From the NCBI RefSeq assembly GCF_001742145.1, contig NZ_CP015749.1, positions 2,542,001 through 2,606,000 on the forward strand: DNA of 64,000 nt. Reading direction: 5' to 3'. The position numbers were made by a program, and so were the translations under genes. A model generated the notes under the pieces. That model did not search any database. It was not told the DNA's origin and saw only the letters and a list, made by a program, of their open reading frames with translations. Each line of letters opens with the position of its first letter. Position 1 is the first letter of the stretch. Shown piece by piece: positions 55,655 through 64,000 of this stretch. Source of the stretch: Pectobacterium parmentieri (GTDB lineage Bacteria > Pseudomonadota > Gammaproteobacteria > Enterobacterales > Enterobacteriaceae).

Positions 55655-57151
55655 TCATTCCTCTTTGGTTACGCGGATCACTTCTTCCCAGGTTGTGAGC
55701 CCCGCCAGTACCTTCTCCAACCCGTCCTGACGGATTGTCGTTCGGCTCTCCCCCAAAATCTGCGCAATCGCCATTTCCCCCTCACTACGGTGGATCGCCG
55801 TGCGGACATCGTCATTGATCAACACCAGCTCATGAATGCCGATACGTCCGCGGTAGCCGGTGAAGCTACACTGCGGGCAGCCAACGGGGTTGTGCAGCAG
55901 CGTATCCGGCGCGATCCCCATCTGTTTCGCCTGAACCGGATCGACAGGCTGCGGCTGACTACAGTCAGAACATAACGTTCTAACCAGACGCTGTGCGAGT
56001 ACGCCCAACAAAGAGGTTGATAGCAGGAAAGGTTCTACACCCATATCCTGCAAACGAGACAGCGCGCCCAGCGCACTATTGGTATGCAATGTGGAGAGTA
56101 CAAGGTGGCCAGTCAGCGATGCCTGCACGGCAATCTGCGCGGTTTCACCATCGCGAACCTCCCCTACCAGCACCACGTCCGGATCCTGACGCAAAATGGC
56201 ACGCAGCCCACGGGCAAACGTCATGTCCACTTTGGTATTGACCTGCGTTTGCCCGATGCCTTCCAGCTCATATTCGATGGGATCTTCCACCGTCATGATG
56301 TTACGTTCCGAAGCATTCAGGCGGCTAAGCGCGGCATAAAGCGTGGTACTTTTCCCCGACCCCGTCGGGCCGGTGACGAGAATAATACCGTGTGGGCGAT
56401 GGATCAGGCTGTCCAGCAGTTGTCGATTGCGTTCCGACATACCCAGCAATTCAAGATCGAGCTTAACGCTGTTTTTATCCAGCAAACGCAGCACGACACG
56501 CTCACCGTAATTCGACGGCAGAGTGGAGACACGCACGTCAACCGCCCGTCCTCCCACCCTCAGCGCCATGCGCCCATCCTGCGGGATACGCTTTTCCGCA
56601 ATATCCAGCTTTGCCATGACTTTGATACGCGACACCAGCAGCGAAGCCAGCTTACGCTGTGGACGCAAAATCTCACGCAATACGCCGTCAACCCGGAAAC
56701 GGATCAGCAAATAACGCTCATAGGTTTCGATATGAATATCCGACGCCTTATTCTTAATCGCTTCGGTTAACATGGCATTGATGAGGCGGATAATCGGCGC
56801 GTCATCATCGGCATCGAGCAAATCATCACTATCTGGCAGTTCTTCCACCAACGTATAGAAGTCCATCTCATTACCGATGTCCTCCATCAGACGGCGCGCT
56901 TCTTCCGAATCGCGCTGATAGCTAATGACTAACTGTCGTTCAAACTCGTCTTCCGTCACCCGCTCAATCCTGAGCGGGCAGCCTGCAACCCGACGCGCCT
57001 CTAACAGCGCTGCCGCTGGCGTCTGCGCAACACAGATCGTCTGAAGGCTTGCATCATTATCCCCCTGCAACAGCAGAATTTGCTGCGATCGCGCATACGC
57101 GAAAGGCAATATGGGACGTAATTCTATAATCGAAGAGGCAACGTCGCTCAT
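55655..57151 (-). CDS. outE: OutE, type II secretion ATPase
   Basis: 498 residues. The N-terminal domain binds OutL. Motifs: Walker [16 protein letters not shown], Asp box TVEDPIEYE, Walker [17 protein letters not shown], His box [12 protein letters not shown]. The zinc-binding loop keeps two CxxC pairs (CSDC and CPQC). It is a cytoplasmic hexameric motor powering pseudopilus growth. The start overlaps the outD stop by 4 bases. Confidence 0.97.
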   Translation of the reverse strand: MSDVASSIIELRPILPFAYARSQQILLLQGDNDASLQTICVAQTPAAALLEARRVAGCPLRIERVTEDEFERQLVISYQRDSEEARRLMEDIGNEMDFYTLVEELPDSDDLLDADDDAPIIRLINAMLTEAIKNKASDIHIETYERYLLIRFRVDGVLREILRPQRKLASLLVSRIKVMAKLDIAEKRIPQDGRMALRVGGRAVDVRVSTLPSNYGERVVLRLLDKNSVKLDLELLGMSERNRQLLDSLIHRPHGIILVTGPTGSGKSTTLYAALSRLNASERNIMTVEDPIEYELEGIGQTQVNTKVDMTFARGLRAILRQDPDVVLVGEVRDGETAQIAVQASLTGHLVLSTLHTNSALGALSRLQDMGVEPFLLSTSLLGVLAQRLVRTLCSDCSQPQPVDPVQAKQMGIAPDTLLHNPVGCPQCSFTGYRGRIGIHELVLINDDVRTAIHRSEGEMAIAQILGESRTTIRQDGLEKVLAGLTTWEEVIRVTKEE

Positions 57152-59202
57152 TTCCCGCCTGCCGGGTAAAATGCCACGATAGAGGACTGAACCTGACGGA
57201 ACGTATGGGCGTTCCCCCCCTCAGGTAAGCGCAGCAAGTCGTTATCCAGCAGCCCTCCCTCACCGTTACTCACATTTCGCTGCTTCTCTTCTTCATTGTT
57301 GAATGAGCGATACTTACTGGCAGAGGCGCTCTGGTATTCGCTACGATCGCGGATAATGGAAGGACGGATAAACAGCATCAGATTACGCTTTGACGTTTCC
57401 TGACTGTTGGATCGGAACAAGTGCCCCAGAATCGGAATATCCCCCAATAGGGGGACTTTACTGGCAGACTCACGCGTACTTTTATCCAACAACCCCCCCA
57501 CCACAACGGTTTCGCCACTGCTGACCAACACTGCGTTATTAACAGTGCGCGTATTGAATGTTGCGCCCAGTTCAGCACTGCTGCTGGAGGCGGCATCTGC
57601 TACGCTGGAGACTTCCTGCTCGATTTCCAGTAGAACGGAGTCGCCTTCGTTGATTTGGGGTTTCACCTTCAGTTTGATACCGACCGTTTTACGTTCCACC
57701 GTTTGGAAAACGTTGTCGCCGGATGTCGTTTGCGAACCCGCTAATACAGGCACTTCCTGGCCGACGTTAAACGTCGCTTCCATATTGTCCAGCGTTACAA
57801 TGCTCGGGGTTGCCAGAATATCGTTCTTACTGTTGCTGGACAGCGCCGTCATCAGCATGCTCCAGTTCCCCTGATAGAAACCGGCGGCAATCCCGTTGAA
57901 ACTGCCAAGTGCACTCGTCGCTGCCGTGCTAAGCGTCCCATTACGCCGAAACTGGTCCGCTCCCGCCATCATGGTCGTGATCGGTAACCCGGTATTCGTG
58001 AATTGCGTCGTCCCGGCATTTTTATTAGCCCACTGCACGCCCAGATTCATCCCATCGGCATCTTGTACTTCCGCGATGATCGCTTCGACTAATACCTGCG
58101 GACGACGGATATCCAACTGTGCAATCACCTGTTCCAGATCGCGCATAATGTCAGGCGCGGCATTCACAATCAGCGAGTTGGTTTGCTCATGCGCCTTAAT
58201 CGAAATGTCTTTACGCAGCGCGGGCAACGCATTCTGTTGATCAGTTTGGATACTGTCACCTACGCCCGTAAGCACTTCGACCAAATCGGCGGCCTTGGCG
58301 TATTTGAGATAGATGACTTTAGTATTGCCCTGCACCGCCTGCTGGCGATCGAGCTGCTTGACCATATCGATAACGCGCTGGCGTGAATTCGGTTCGCCAC
58401 GTACCAGCACGGAGTTGGTTCGTTCGTCGGCCACCACATTCGCGGTCAACATCCCCGGCAAGGCAGATTTCTCATCCATCTTGTTCAGTTCGTTCACCAT
58501 CTTCACCACTTCCGTCGAGGACGCGTAAGACAGTGGGATACTGGTGACATTCCGATCGCCCGTCTGATCAACCCGTTCGACGATCGTCATCAGCCGCTTG
58601 ATGACACCCGCGCGCCCAGTCATCAGCAACACGTTCGAGGGTTCGTAATGCACCACACTCCCGGCACCCGCGTTGTCGTTCAACTGGCGCAGCAGCGGTG
58701 CCAAATCGCGTGCCGCTACATTGTTAACTGGCACGACGCGCGTAACGACTTCATCGCCGATACCCGGCTGCTCATCGCTCGCCAGCGGCATAGATGTCGA
58801 TTTCGCATCTTTTGAGCGAATAATCTTCAATACATTGTTATCCATAGGAATAACAGTAAATCCGTAGACATCCAACACGCTAAGGAAGAACTGGTAATAC
58901 TGCTCTTCGTTCATCATGTCATAGCTGCGAACGGTAATCGTTCCGCTGACCGACGGATCGATAATAACGGTCTTATTCAGATTCTTACTGACGGTATTGA
59001 TAAACTCCTGAATATCCGTACCTTTGAAGCTGGCGGAGAACTCAGCGCTCCACGCTAACGATGACGCCATCAGCAAAACACTCCCGCCAAGCAATAACAT
59101 GCTCTTGCGGCGTACATGACCAAGCCATTGGTTTTTATATTTCGAAAAAACCTGACGCTTAAAAAATCCCTGTCCCTTGCTAAACAAATTAGTGGTCTCC
59201 AT
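57148..59202 (-). CDS. outD: OutD, secretin
   Basis: 684 residues from METTNLFSK, whose ATG lies inside the end of outC (14-base overlap). The hydrophobic signal ([20 protein letters not shown]) starts about 45 residues in, an unusually long N-region, so a later start is possible. The N0 domain begins [31 protein letters not shown]1-N3 follow, then the secretin barrel with [24 protein letters not shown] and [25 protein letters not shown]. The C-terminal S-domain should bind the pilotin OutS. The Ser-rich loop known in Dickeya OutD is absent. Confidence 0.95.
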   Translation of the reverse strand: METTNLFSKGQGFFKRQVFSKYKNQWLGHVRRKSMLLLGGSVLLMASSLAWSAEFSASFKGTDIQEFINTVSKNLNKTVIIDPSVSGTITVRSYDMMNEEQYYQFFLSVLDVYGFTVIPMDNNVLKIIRSKDAKSTSMPLASDEQPGIGDEVVTRVVPVNNVAARDLAPLLRQLNDNAGAGSVVHYEPSNVLLMTGRAGVIKRLMTIVERVDQTGDRNVTSIPLSYASSTEVVKMVNELNKMDEKSALPGMLTANVVADERTNSVLVRGEPNSRQRVIDMVKQLDRQQAVQGNTKVIYLKYAKAADLVEVLTGVGDSIQTDQQNALPALRKDISIKAHEQTNSLIVNAAPDIMRDLEQVIAQLDIRRPQVLVEAIIAEVQDADGMNLGVQWANKNAGTTQFTNTGLPITTMMAGADQFRRNGTLSTAATSALGSFNGIAAGFYQGNWSMLMTALSSNSKNDILATPSIVTLDNMEATFNVGQEVPVLAGSQTTSGDNVFQTVERKTVGIKLKVKPQINEGDSVLLEIEQEVSSVADAASSSSAELGATFNTRTVNNAVLVSSGETVVVGGLLDKSTRESASKVPLLGDIPILGHLFRSNSQETSKRNLMLFIRPSIIRDRSEYQSASASKYRSFNNEEEKQRNVSNGEGGLLDNDLLRLPEGGNAHTFRQVQSSIVAFYPAGGK

Positions 59203-60061
59203 CCAGTGCCAGATATATATCTTGCTGTTGACCATCACGCTCGACGGTCAAATTAAATTTGCTCATCCCTGCCAGTTGCGCCATCGCCTGCTGTGCCTGA
59301 TCCGTATCGCGTAAATCCATGCCGTTTAATGACACAGCGAGATCGTTATCCTGCAAGCCTGCGCGGTAGAAAAGATCGGGGTTTTTGCCGGGGTTTAACT
59401 GATATCCTTTCAGTACTTCTTCTTCCGTGACGGGGGAAATGGTGAGGTAATCCTGCGCCGTAAAGGGATCTTTTTGTATCTCGCCCTTCACCTGACTAAA
59501 AGCACCAGGAGACGGCAGCGCATCAGCAGCGTGTTCTTCCTGATACAAATTCAGCGCCTCATATCGCCCCTGATACTGGAGCACGACACGATCGGCAGAG
59601 ATAGTCACAATTTTGGCTTCATAGCCGGGAATGGCATCGCCGACGTTGCGACTGTATTGCTGACTATCTTTAGCGATAATGGCAATCGAACGTTTGGCGT
59701 CTCCACTCGCCAGCACCCCAGTCAGACTGATATTTAACGATGTCAGCGGGATATCACCGGATAACGCAGCATCGTTAACCACAGGCGCATCGGGGGCATG
59801 GCCGAATAAGGTAAAATCGCCAAGCGTAGCGGGCTTTTCTTTCGCCTGGGCAGGCGTAACAGACACGCCAACAACGCGTGAGTCTTCAGGCAGGAGAAAA
59901 TGCCAAGCCAGTACGGCCAACTGCTGACAAATCAGCAGCAAAATCACCCCCAACACGATGCGTCGAATCAGAGGAGTTGGCAGTGACCGAAGAGTGGCAA
60001 CCAACGAATTAAAAGACGGTTCTTTGAAAGCTTGCAATCGTGCCATAGAGTAATCATCCAT
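59189..60061 (-). CDS. outC: OutC, type II secretion coupling protein
   Basis: 290 residues from ATG 60061, with GGGGAG just before it. One transmembrane helix (about residues 35-55), a Pro-rich link, the HR domain (about 75-165) that binds OutD, and a C-terminal PDZ domain (GYQLNPGKNPDLFYRAGLQDNDLAVSLNGMDLRD). It connects the inner platform with the secretin and helps choose substrates. It is the first out gene of the operon, only 36 bp after pehX, with a hairpin overlapping its ribosome site. Confidence 0.96.
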   Translation of the reverse strand: MDDYSMARLQAFKEPSFNSLVATLRSLPTPLIRRIVLGVILLLICQQLAVLAWHFLLPEDSRVVGVSVTPAQAKEKPATLGDFTLFGHAPDAPVVNDAALSGDIPLTSLNISLTGVLASGDAKRSIAIIAKDSQQYSRNVGDAIPGYEAKIVTISADRVVLQYQGRYEALNLYQEEHAADALPSPGAFSQVKGEIQKDPFTAQDYLTISPVTEEEVLKGYQLNPGKNPDLFYRAGLQDNDLAVSLNGMDLRDTDQAQQAMAQLAGMSKFNLTVERDGQQQDIYLALDGDH

Positions 60062-60066
60062 AATAC

Positions 60067-60090
60067 TCCCCACGCCCAGCGACGTGGGGA
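60067..60090 (-). promoter_or_regulatory. Hairpin overlapping the outC ribosome binding site
   Basis: On the minus strand TCCCCACG-TCGCTGGG-CGTGGGGA, a perfect 8-bp stem in the 36-bp pehX-outC gap. The 3' arm contains the GGGGA of the outC Shine-Dalgarno sequence. No T-run follows, so it is not a terminator. It could limit outC translation unless ribosomes finishing pehX open it. Confidence 0.6.
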
Positions 60091-60097
60091 AAATGCC

Positions 60098-62077
60098 TTA
60101 TTCCGTTGCGGCTTCCCGGCTGATGGTCTCATCATCGCGGGTCGTCAGCGCGGCATCATTATTTACACGGTCTTTGAGCCCGATATTTTCAATATGGCCG
60201 AAATTCCAGGCTCCCGGTACATTCTCAAAAACGACATTCTTAAATTCACTGTTCTTCAGGAACGTGATATCAGTGGCTTTTACATTTTTGAATTTTACAT
60301 TCTCAAAATGCAGGCCTTGGTGATAAGCATCACGCCCAAAAGAGAACTTATACGCATCAGCCATCTCAGCGATGGTCATCCCATCGACCATGATGCTGTT
60401 TTTCTTCGCTGAACCATCAACCGTGACGTTGGAAACGGTCACATCGCGGAACTGTGCGGGTTCTGCCGCTGGCTGGGTATCGTTCACGTCCGCTTTATAT
60501 TTGATAGTGAACACGAACGGTTCCTTGACAATATCACGCATCGCGTTATTACGGAATACCACGTCACGCGAGCCGCCACCATAATAGGGACGACTCTTCA
60601 TGCGCAAGCCAACATCCGTCTTATTCATTACGTTATCTTCAGCAACAATTTTCTCGATCCAGGCACCAGTATGGCTACCCGTGACCACCGCACCATGCCC
60701 GCGACGGAAGTAGTTATTGAAGATCCAAGCGCCGCTCTGCGCTTTTTGCCCCAGCGTCACCACTTCGGCACCATACCCCGCGGCAAAGTTTACGCTGTCA
60801 TCTCCTGTATCAAAAAAGTTATTGAATACCATGACATTCTGGCTATTTCCGAATTCAATACCATCCGCATTATTAGCATCATACGTCGTGTGTACCAGCG
60901 CATTCATCGCCACATTTTCGGATTCCAGTACCATCACACCGTGGTATGCAGGATTCAGAATTGTCAGCCCTTCCAGATACATATTGCTCACACCGCGCAA
61001 GGTCATCAGGCTGGAGCGGCGGTTTTTATACGCCTCATCCAGTAGCATTCCTTCAGCAACGGCTTTTGCCGTTTGGTCTTTTGCCAGAATACCGTCACTG
61101 CCAACATTAGTCGCTTTGCTCGCACGGTAGAGCGGCAACTCATTCTTTAATTCATCAATTTCAGTAATGTTTTTATCGCTGGCTTTAATGCCACGCATCC
61201 AGCCATTACCATCAATCGTGCCCTGCCCGACGATACGAATATTTTTAAAGGTGCCAGCATGACTGCTACCCTGATCGTCCGCTTCCAATACGTTAATCAG
61301 TGAGGGTGGGCGCTTAGGCAATTTAGGTGCACTGTACGGGTAGAGATAGTAGCCACGCGCGAGCGGGTAATCGTCACCGTTTGCCGACCCTAGCAACGTA
61401 GCACCTTTCGCAACTTCAAACGTCATATCGCTATGCAGGAACAGCGCTCCGGTTTTAAACGTGCCACCTTCAACCACGACTTTACAGCCTTTCGGATACG
61501 CGGCTGGCGTACAGTCATCAATCGCTTTCTGAATCGCCAGCGTATCGTTTGCTATCCCGTCCCCTTTCGCACCGTAGTTAGTCACGTTCAGTGAGGCTGG
61601 CGTAGCAGTCGTTTTCTGCACAACCGCTTCACTATCAACAGATTCTTTGCCATCGTCATAAAGCGCGCGCACCGTGAAACGGTACTCAGTTTCAGGCGAC
61701 AGGTTAGCCACCTTGAAATTATGGAAACTGACGCGGACGTGCCAGTTGGTGGTATCGATCGAGTTATAGAAATTATCGATATATGGCTTAGCTGGCGAAT
61801 GCGCGTTCTGGTTATCAATGGTTCCGCCCAACAAGGTTCCATTCATATAGACACGATAATCTTTAATGTCTGCGGCAGGTTTAGTCGGTTTTTCCCAGGC
61901 TAGTACCACGCTGGTATCATCATAGGCTAGCGTCGGCACTTTAACATTCTGTGGCGCAGCGGAACGATCGACACCAACATCCGGCGTTGCGTCGCTATCG
62001 TTGCATCCGGCAATCAGGCCACTCAGGACTAAAGTCGCGCAAAACGTAAGGCGGGTACGAAGTAAAACAGAAGTCAT
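60098..62077 (-). CDS. pehX: PehX, exo-poly-alpha-D-galacturonosidase (GH28)
   Basis: 659 residues. The N-terminus has a lipobox LIAGC (residues 21-25), so the enzyme is probably lipid-anchored, with Asn at +2. A fibronectin type III domain spans about 40-150. The GH28 right-handed helix follows, with NADGIEFGNSQNVMVFNNFFDTGDDSVNF, GHGAVVTGSHTGAWI and a downstream R.K block (GLRMKSRP). It releases digalacturonate from the ends of pectate. It starts after AGGAAATGTT. It lies directly upstream of outC, on the same strand. Confidence 0.93.
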   Translation of the reverse strand: MTSVLLRTRLTFCATLVLSGLIAGCNDSDATPDVGVDRSAAPQNVKVPTLAYDDTSVVLAWEKPTKPAADIKDYRVYMNGTLLGGTIDNQNAHSPAKPYIDNFYNSIDTTNWHVRVSFHNFKVANLSPETEYRFTVRALYDDGKESVDSEAVVQKTTATPASLNVTNYGAKGDGIANDTLAIQKAIDDCTPAAYPKGCKVVVEGGTFKTGALFLHSDMTFEVAKGATLLGSANGDDYPLARGYYLYPYSAPKLPKRPPSLINVLEADDQGSSHAGTFKNIRIVGQGTIDGNGWMRGIKASDKNITEIDELKNELPLYRASKATNVGSDGILAKDQTAKAVAEGMLLDEAYKNRRSSLMTLRGVSNMYLEGLTILNPAYHGVMVLESENVAMNALVHTTYDANNADGIEFGNSQNVMVFNNFFDTGDDSVNFAAGYGAEVVTLGQKAQSGAWIFNNYFRRGHGAVVTGSHTGAWIEKIVAEDNVMNKTDVGLRMKSRPYYGGGSRDVVFRNNAMRDIVKEPFVFTIKYKADVNDTQPAAEPAQFRDVTVSNVTVDGSAKKNSIMVDGMTIAEMADAYKFSFGRDAYHQGLHFENVKFKNVKATDITFLKNSEFKNVVFENVPGAWNFGHIENIGLKDRVNNDAALTTRDDETISREAATE

Positions 62078-62338
62078 AACATTTCCTGTATTTTTACTAT
62101 TATTTCCCCGATATACCCCACCCTACAGCAGGTTCATTACTGCAGAATGATAGATATTGGGCTGAAGGATTACAGATAACTATTTCAATAAAAATAATGT
62201 ACTAATAGATAATTCCCTTCAATGGTGATCCAGCATTCCCCTTTTACCTCAACATTAAAAAAAACATATAGAAAATAAATCCACAGAAAACCCTGCAATA
62301 TTAATCACATATTTTAAAATTTTTCTTATACTCTAAAG

Positions 62339-62407
62339 AATTCGAACTCCAGGCAAGCGGCAAGTGAAGGCGTCCCAATGAGCTTACTCAGGTAAGTGAT
62401 TCAGGTG
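62339..62407 (-). repeat. MITE-like repeat, diverged inverted copy 2
   Basis: Matches the reverse complement of the 15975-16101 repeat over about 70 bp: AATTCGA, GCGGCAAG, then TCCCAATGAGCTTACTC and GGTAAGTGATTC with few changes. The similarity stops after GGTG, so the copy is truncated. Confidence 0.65.
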
Positions 62408-62582
62408 GCAAATCTGCCGGAAGCAGATTGATCGCGCCCTTGCCAATAAAAAACCAGCGAAATCTCTGTAGAAAAAAGCCACATAGCACTACAACCAATT
62501 AACACTCATCGCTGTTAATTAAATTATTATTTCCCTTCACATTTGCTGATTATCGAAAATCAAAAAACACTATACCAACAAT

Positions 62583-62600
62583 AATAAAACGCGATTTCAT
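62583..62600. promoter_or_regulatory. Candidate KdgR box
   Basis: AATAAAACGCGATTTCAT fits most of the KdgR consensus AATRAAAYRNYRTTTTATTT. KdgR represses pectinase and out genes in soft-rot bacteria and is released by the pectin breakdown product KDG. It lies 230 bp upstream of outB. Confidence 0.5.
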
Positions 62601-62829
62601 GAAAGCAAATTTACACGTTCTTTTTGCGACCCGCATCAAGATTCCGTCTGTGATTATTATGATTGTAATAGCTTTTAATCAAAATGGAGGCAGGCTCACA
62701 TAACAGAGAGATTCAGTTTTTAGCTCTTTCTATTTTTTAAAAAATAAGGCAGATAGCACCATCCGTTTGTTCAACTTTCGTTTATGATGTGATGCTACAC
62801 GGCCTAAGTAAATAATTAAGGATGAGCGC

Positions 62830-63393
62830 GTGGATAACGCACCGGACGCACCGATACCCCCACAGCCAGCGCTACTTGCCAGATACCCGATGCCCGGTTA
62901 TCTGATGGTTGTTTATGCTCTGCTTTTTATCGCGCTAGGCTGGTTCAGCCACCAGCGCTGGGGGAGTCCGACGACTTCCACACCGACCACTCTGGCCGCT
63001 ACCTTGCCTGCGGTTGAGGGACAAGCACCGACAACATCCGCGGCCACATCTCATCAAGGGGAGGTCCATGCTGATACACCTGCGCCCCCAGAGAAAAAGA
63101 CCACGCTGCCGTTACCTGCTATCAGCAATGGTGAAATTCCGCCGCTGACCTACAGCGCACATGTTTATACGTCCGATGAAACCAAGCGCAGTATCACACT
63201 CAACGGTCTGCAATTCCGCGAAGGCGATTCACCAGTGGAAGGGCTAACCATAGAACAAATCCAGCAAGATATGACCATTTTTAGCGTAGAAGGCGAAGTG
63301 TTTATTCTGGAGGCACTGGAGGACTGGCCGGGCGGAAAATTCAACGAGAATGAACGTTCCGCCGACAATGAACGTGGAAGTGCTGCGTCTTAG
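62830..63393 (+). CDS. outB: OutB (GspB), secretin-associated inner membrane protein
   Basis: 187 residues from a GTG start after AAGGATGAG. One transmembrane helix (about residues 23-42, GYLMVVYALLFIALGWFSH). A Thr/Pro-rich periplasmic linker follows, then the GspB C-terminal domain (PPLTYSAHVYTSDETKRSITLNG..FILEALEDWPGG). In Dickeya OutB interacts with OutD and aids its assembly or stability. It converges on outS, with a 4-bp overlap of their stops, so the two mRNAs are complementary at their 3' ends. Confidence 0.9.
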   Translation: MDNAPDAPIPPQPALLARYPMPGYLMVVYALLFIALGWFSHQRWGSPTTSTPTTLAATLPAVEGQAPTTSAATSHQGEVHADTPAPPEKKTTLPLPAISNGEIPPLTYSAHVYTSDETKRSITLNGLQFREGDSPVEGLTIEQIQQDMTIFSVEGEVFILEALEDWPGGKFNENERSADNERGSAAS

Positions 63394-63803
63394 CCGTGGT
63401 TGCGCATGGCATCAATAAACGGCGTCAGGGTACGGTTAAATTCCAAACACTGCGTCTCTTTTGGCGTGCTGTCTTTTAATAACCCTTGATACAAGCTTTC
63501 GCTGCGCTGCGGTAAAGCCTGATAGCTCGCAACATCCCAGCCTTTTTGCTTCGCCACCGCCAACGCGACATTAGTAATCGTCGCATCATCGGGGAGATCG
63601 CTGCGGCTACATTTCGATTTAAGGTAGCGGGTGGCCGCAACCAGTGACGACAACTGGTTCAGTTGATCGTTAGGAGAGACCGTTACCGCAGAAGACTGAC
63701 CTGCCACTGTTCCTTTGTGGGCAGACGTTCCTGTTTGTTGGCACCCGGCCAGCGTGACGCAAAGCAGCGCAAACGCAGAAAATTTAGACAGAGATAACGA
63801 CAT
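63390..63803 (-). CDS. outS: OutS, secretin pilotin lipoprotein
   Basis: 137 residues from MSLSLSKFSAFALLCVTLAGC; the lipobox LAGC gives a lipid-anchored mature protein starting CQQTGTS. The C-terminal helical domain with conserved Cys pair (SKCSRSD and TQCLEFN) matches OutS/PulS pilotins, which carry OutD to the outer membrane by binding its S-domain. A longer frame would add 12 residues ahead of the signal and is unlikely. Confidence 0.92.
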   Translation of the reverse strand: MSLSLSKFSAFALLCVTLAGCQQTGTSAHKGTVAGQSSAVTVSPNDQLNQLSSLVAATRYLKSKCSRSDLPDDATITNVALAVAKQKGWDVASYQALPQRSESLYQGLLKDSTPKETQCLEFNRTLTPFIDAMRNHG

Positions 63804-63911
63804 GACAAACTCATCCTGATTGAGATTAACGGTAGGCATTCTAGCAAATGATAAGCCGCTGTCACGGCATGTTTATGTTGCTCCCAGTCGGACGACTGGG
63901 AGCCGAGGATA

Positions 63912-64000
63912 TCAGGCAGCAGAGTCCTTTCCTGATAAGGGTTTAGTAGTCGGTAAGATACCATCAGCACGGAACATCGTCTTAATGCCACGCACCGCCT
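63912..64000 (-). CDS. Partial gene, C-terminal end only
   Basis: A minus-strand frame stays open to the window edge and ends at TGA (63912-63914), giving about 28 C-terminal residues (..GIKTMFRADGILPTTKPL..). Too little is visible to name it. It reads toward outS on the same strand. Confidence 0.4.
   Translation of the reverse strand, partial: AVRGIKTMFRADGILPTTKPLSGKDSAA

Larger units (their letters stand above)
62078..62829. promoter_or_regulatory. Divergent pehX-outB regulatory region
   Basis: 752 bp, AT-rich, with no gene. It holds the promoters of pehX and the out operon (minus) and outB (plus), an inverted repeat copy (62339-62407) and a KdgR-type box (62583-62600). The rest shows no other clear element. 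Confidence 0.6.

Overview
The window is chromosomal DNA of a soft-rot enterobacterium, most likely Pectobacterium. The evidence is a complete Out type II secretion cluster (outC-M and outO, with outB and outS), a pehX exo-polygalacturonase gene next to outC, a nip necrosis-inducing gene, and E. coli-like core gene order around fadI/fadJ, yfcZ, fadL, mlaA and argW. The species cannot be fixed by reading alone.

Layout. Positions 1-5290 hold the 3' part of a Csu-type (spore coat U) chaperone-usher fimbrial operon. Positions 5283-16723 are core genome: fadJ and fadI (minus), yfcZ (minus), fadL (plus), a divergent SDR/LysR pair, mqo, mlaA, a 5' relic of yfdC, and tRNA-Arg(CCU) argW. FadR-type operators lie before fadI and fadL, and a CRP-type site lies in the yfcZ-fadL gap.

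Positions 16707-34713 are an 18-kb element integrated in argW. It is bounded by a 30-bp direct repeat and has matching GGGGGTAT pairs near both ends. It carries a P4-type integrase, AlpA, an AntA/AntB-type antirepressor, an Icd-like protein, a run of small overlapping genes, a P4-alpha/DUF927 primase-helicase followed by ten copies of a TGAACCAAC iteron (candidate origin), a DUF2971 cargo gene, and a late-type cassette. That cassette has a structural-like protein, a second AlpA/Nu1-like winged helix, a glycine-rich membrane protein and a 1381-residue ejection-type protein. An antisense membrane-anchored cargo gene, a Q-like antiterminator and a zinc-ribbon protein follow. There are no capsid, portal, terminase or lysis genes, so it looks like a phage satellite, or a strongly reduced prophage, that brings its own DNA-ejection proteins. 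Its second gene encodes a small protein ending in the exact SSB C-terminal tip MDFDDDIPF.

Positions 34714-40863 are accessory: three secreted-protein genes in tandem (two are LprI-like paralogues), nip, and several unknown genes. Positions 40955-48043 hold an RBBP9/YdeN-like hydrolase, dbpA, a MolBCA-like molybdate/tungstate ABC operon with a ModE-type box and an added signal-less ModA-like gene, and a luciferase-like monooxygenase.

Positions 48616-63803 hold the Out system. The minus strand reads pehX then outC-D-E-F-G-H-I-J-K-L-M-O. outB reads divergently from pehX and converges on outS. Nip and PehX are the kind of plant cell-wall or necrosis proteins this system serves. A partial gene ends the window.
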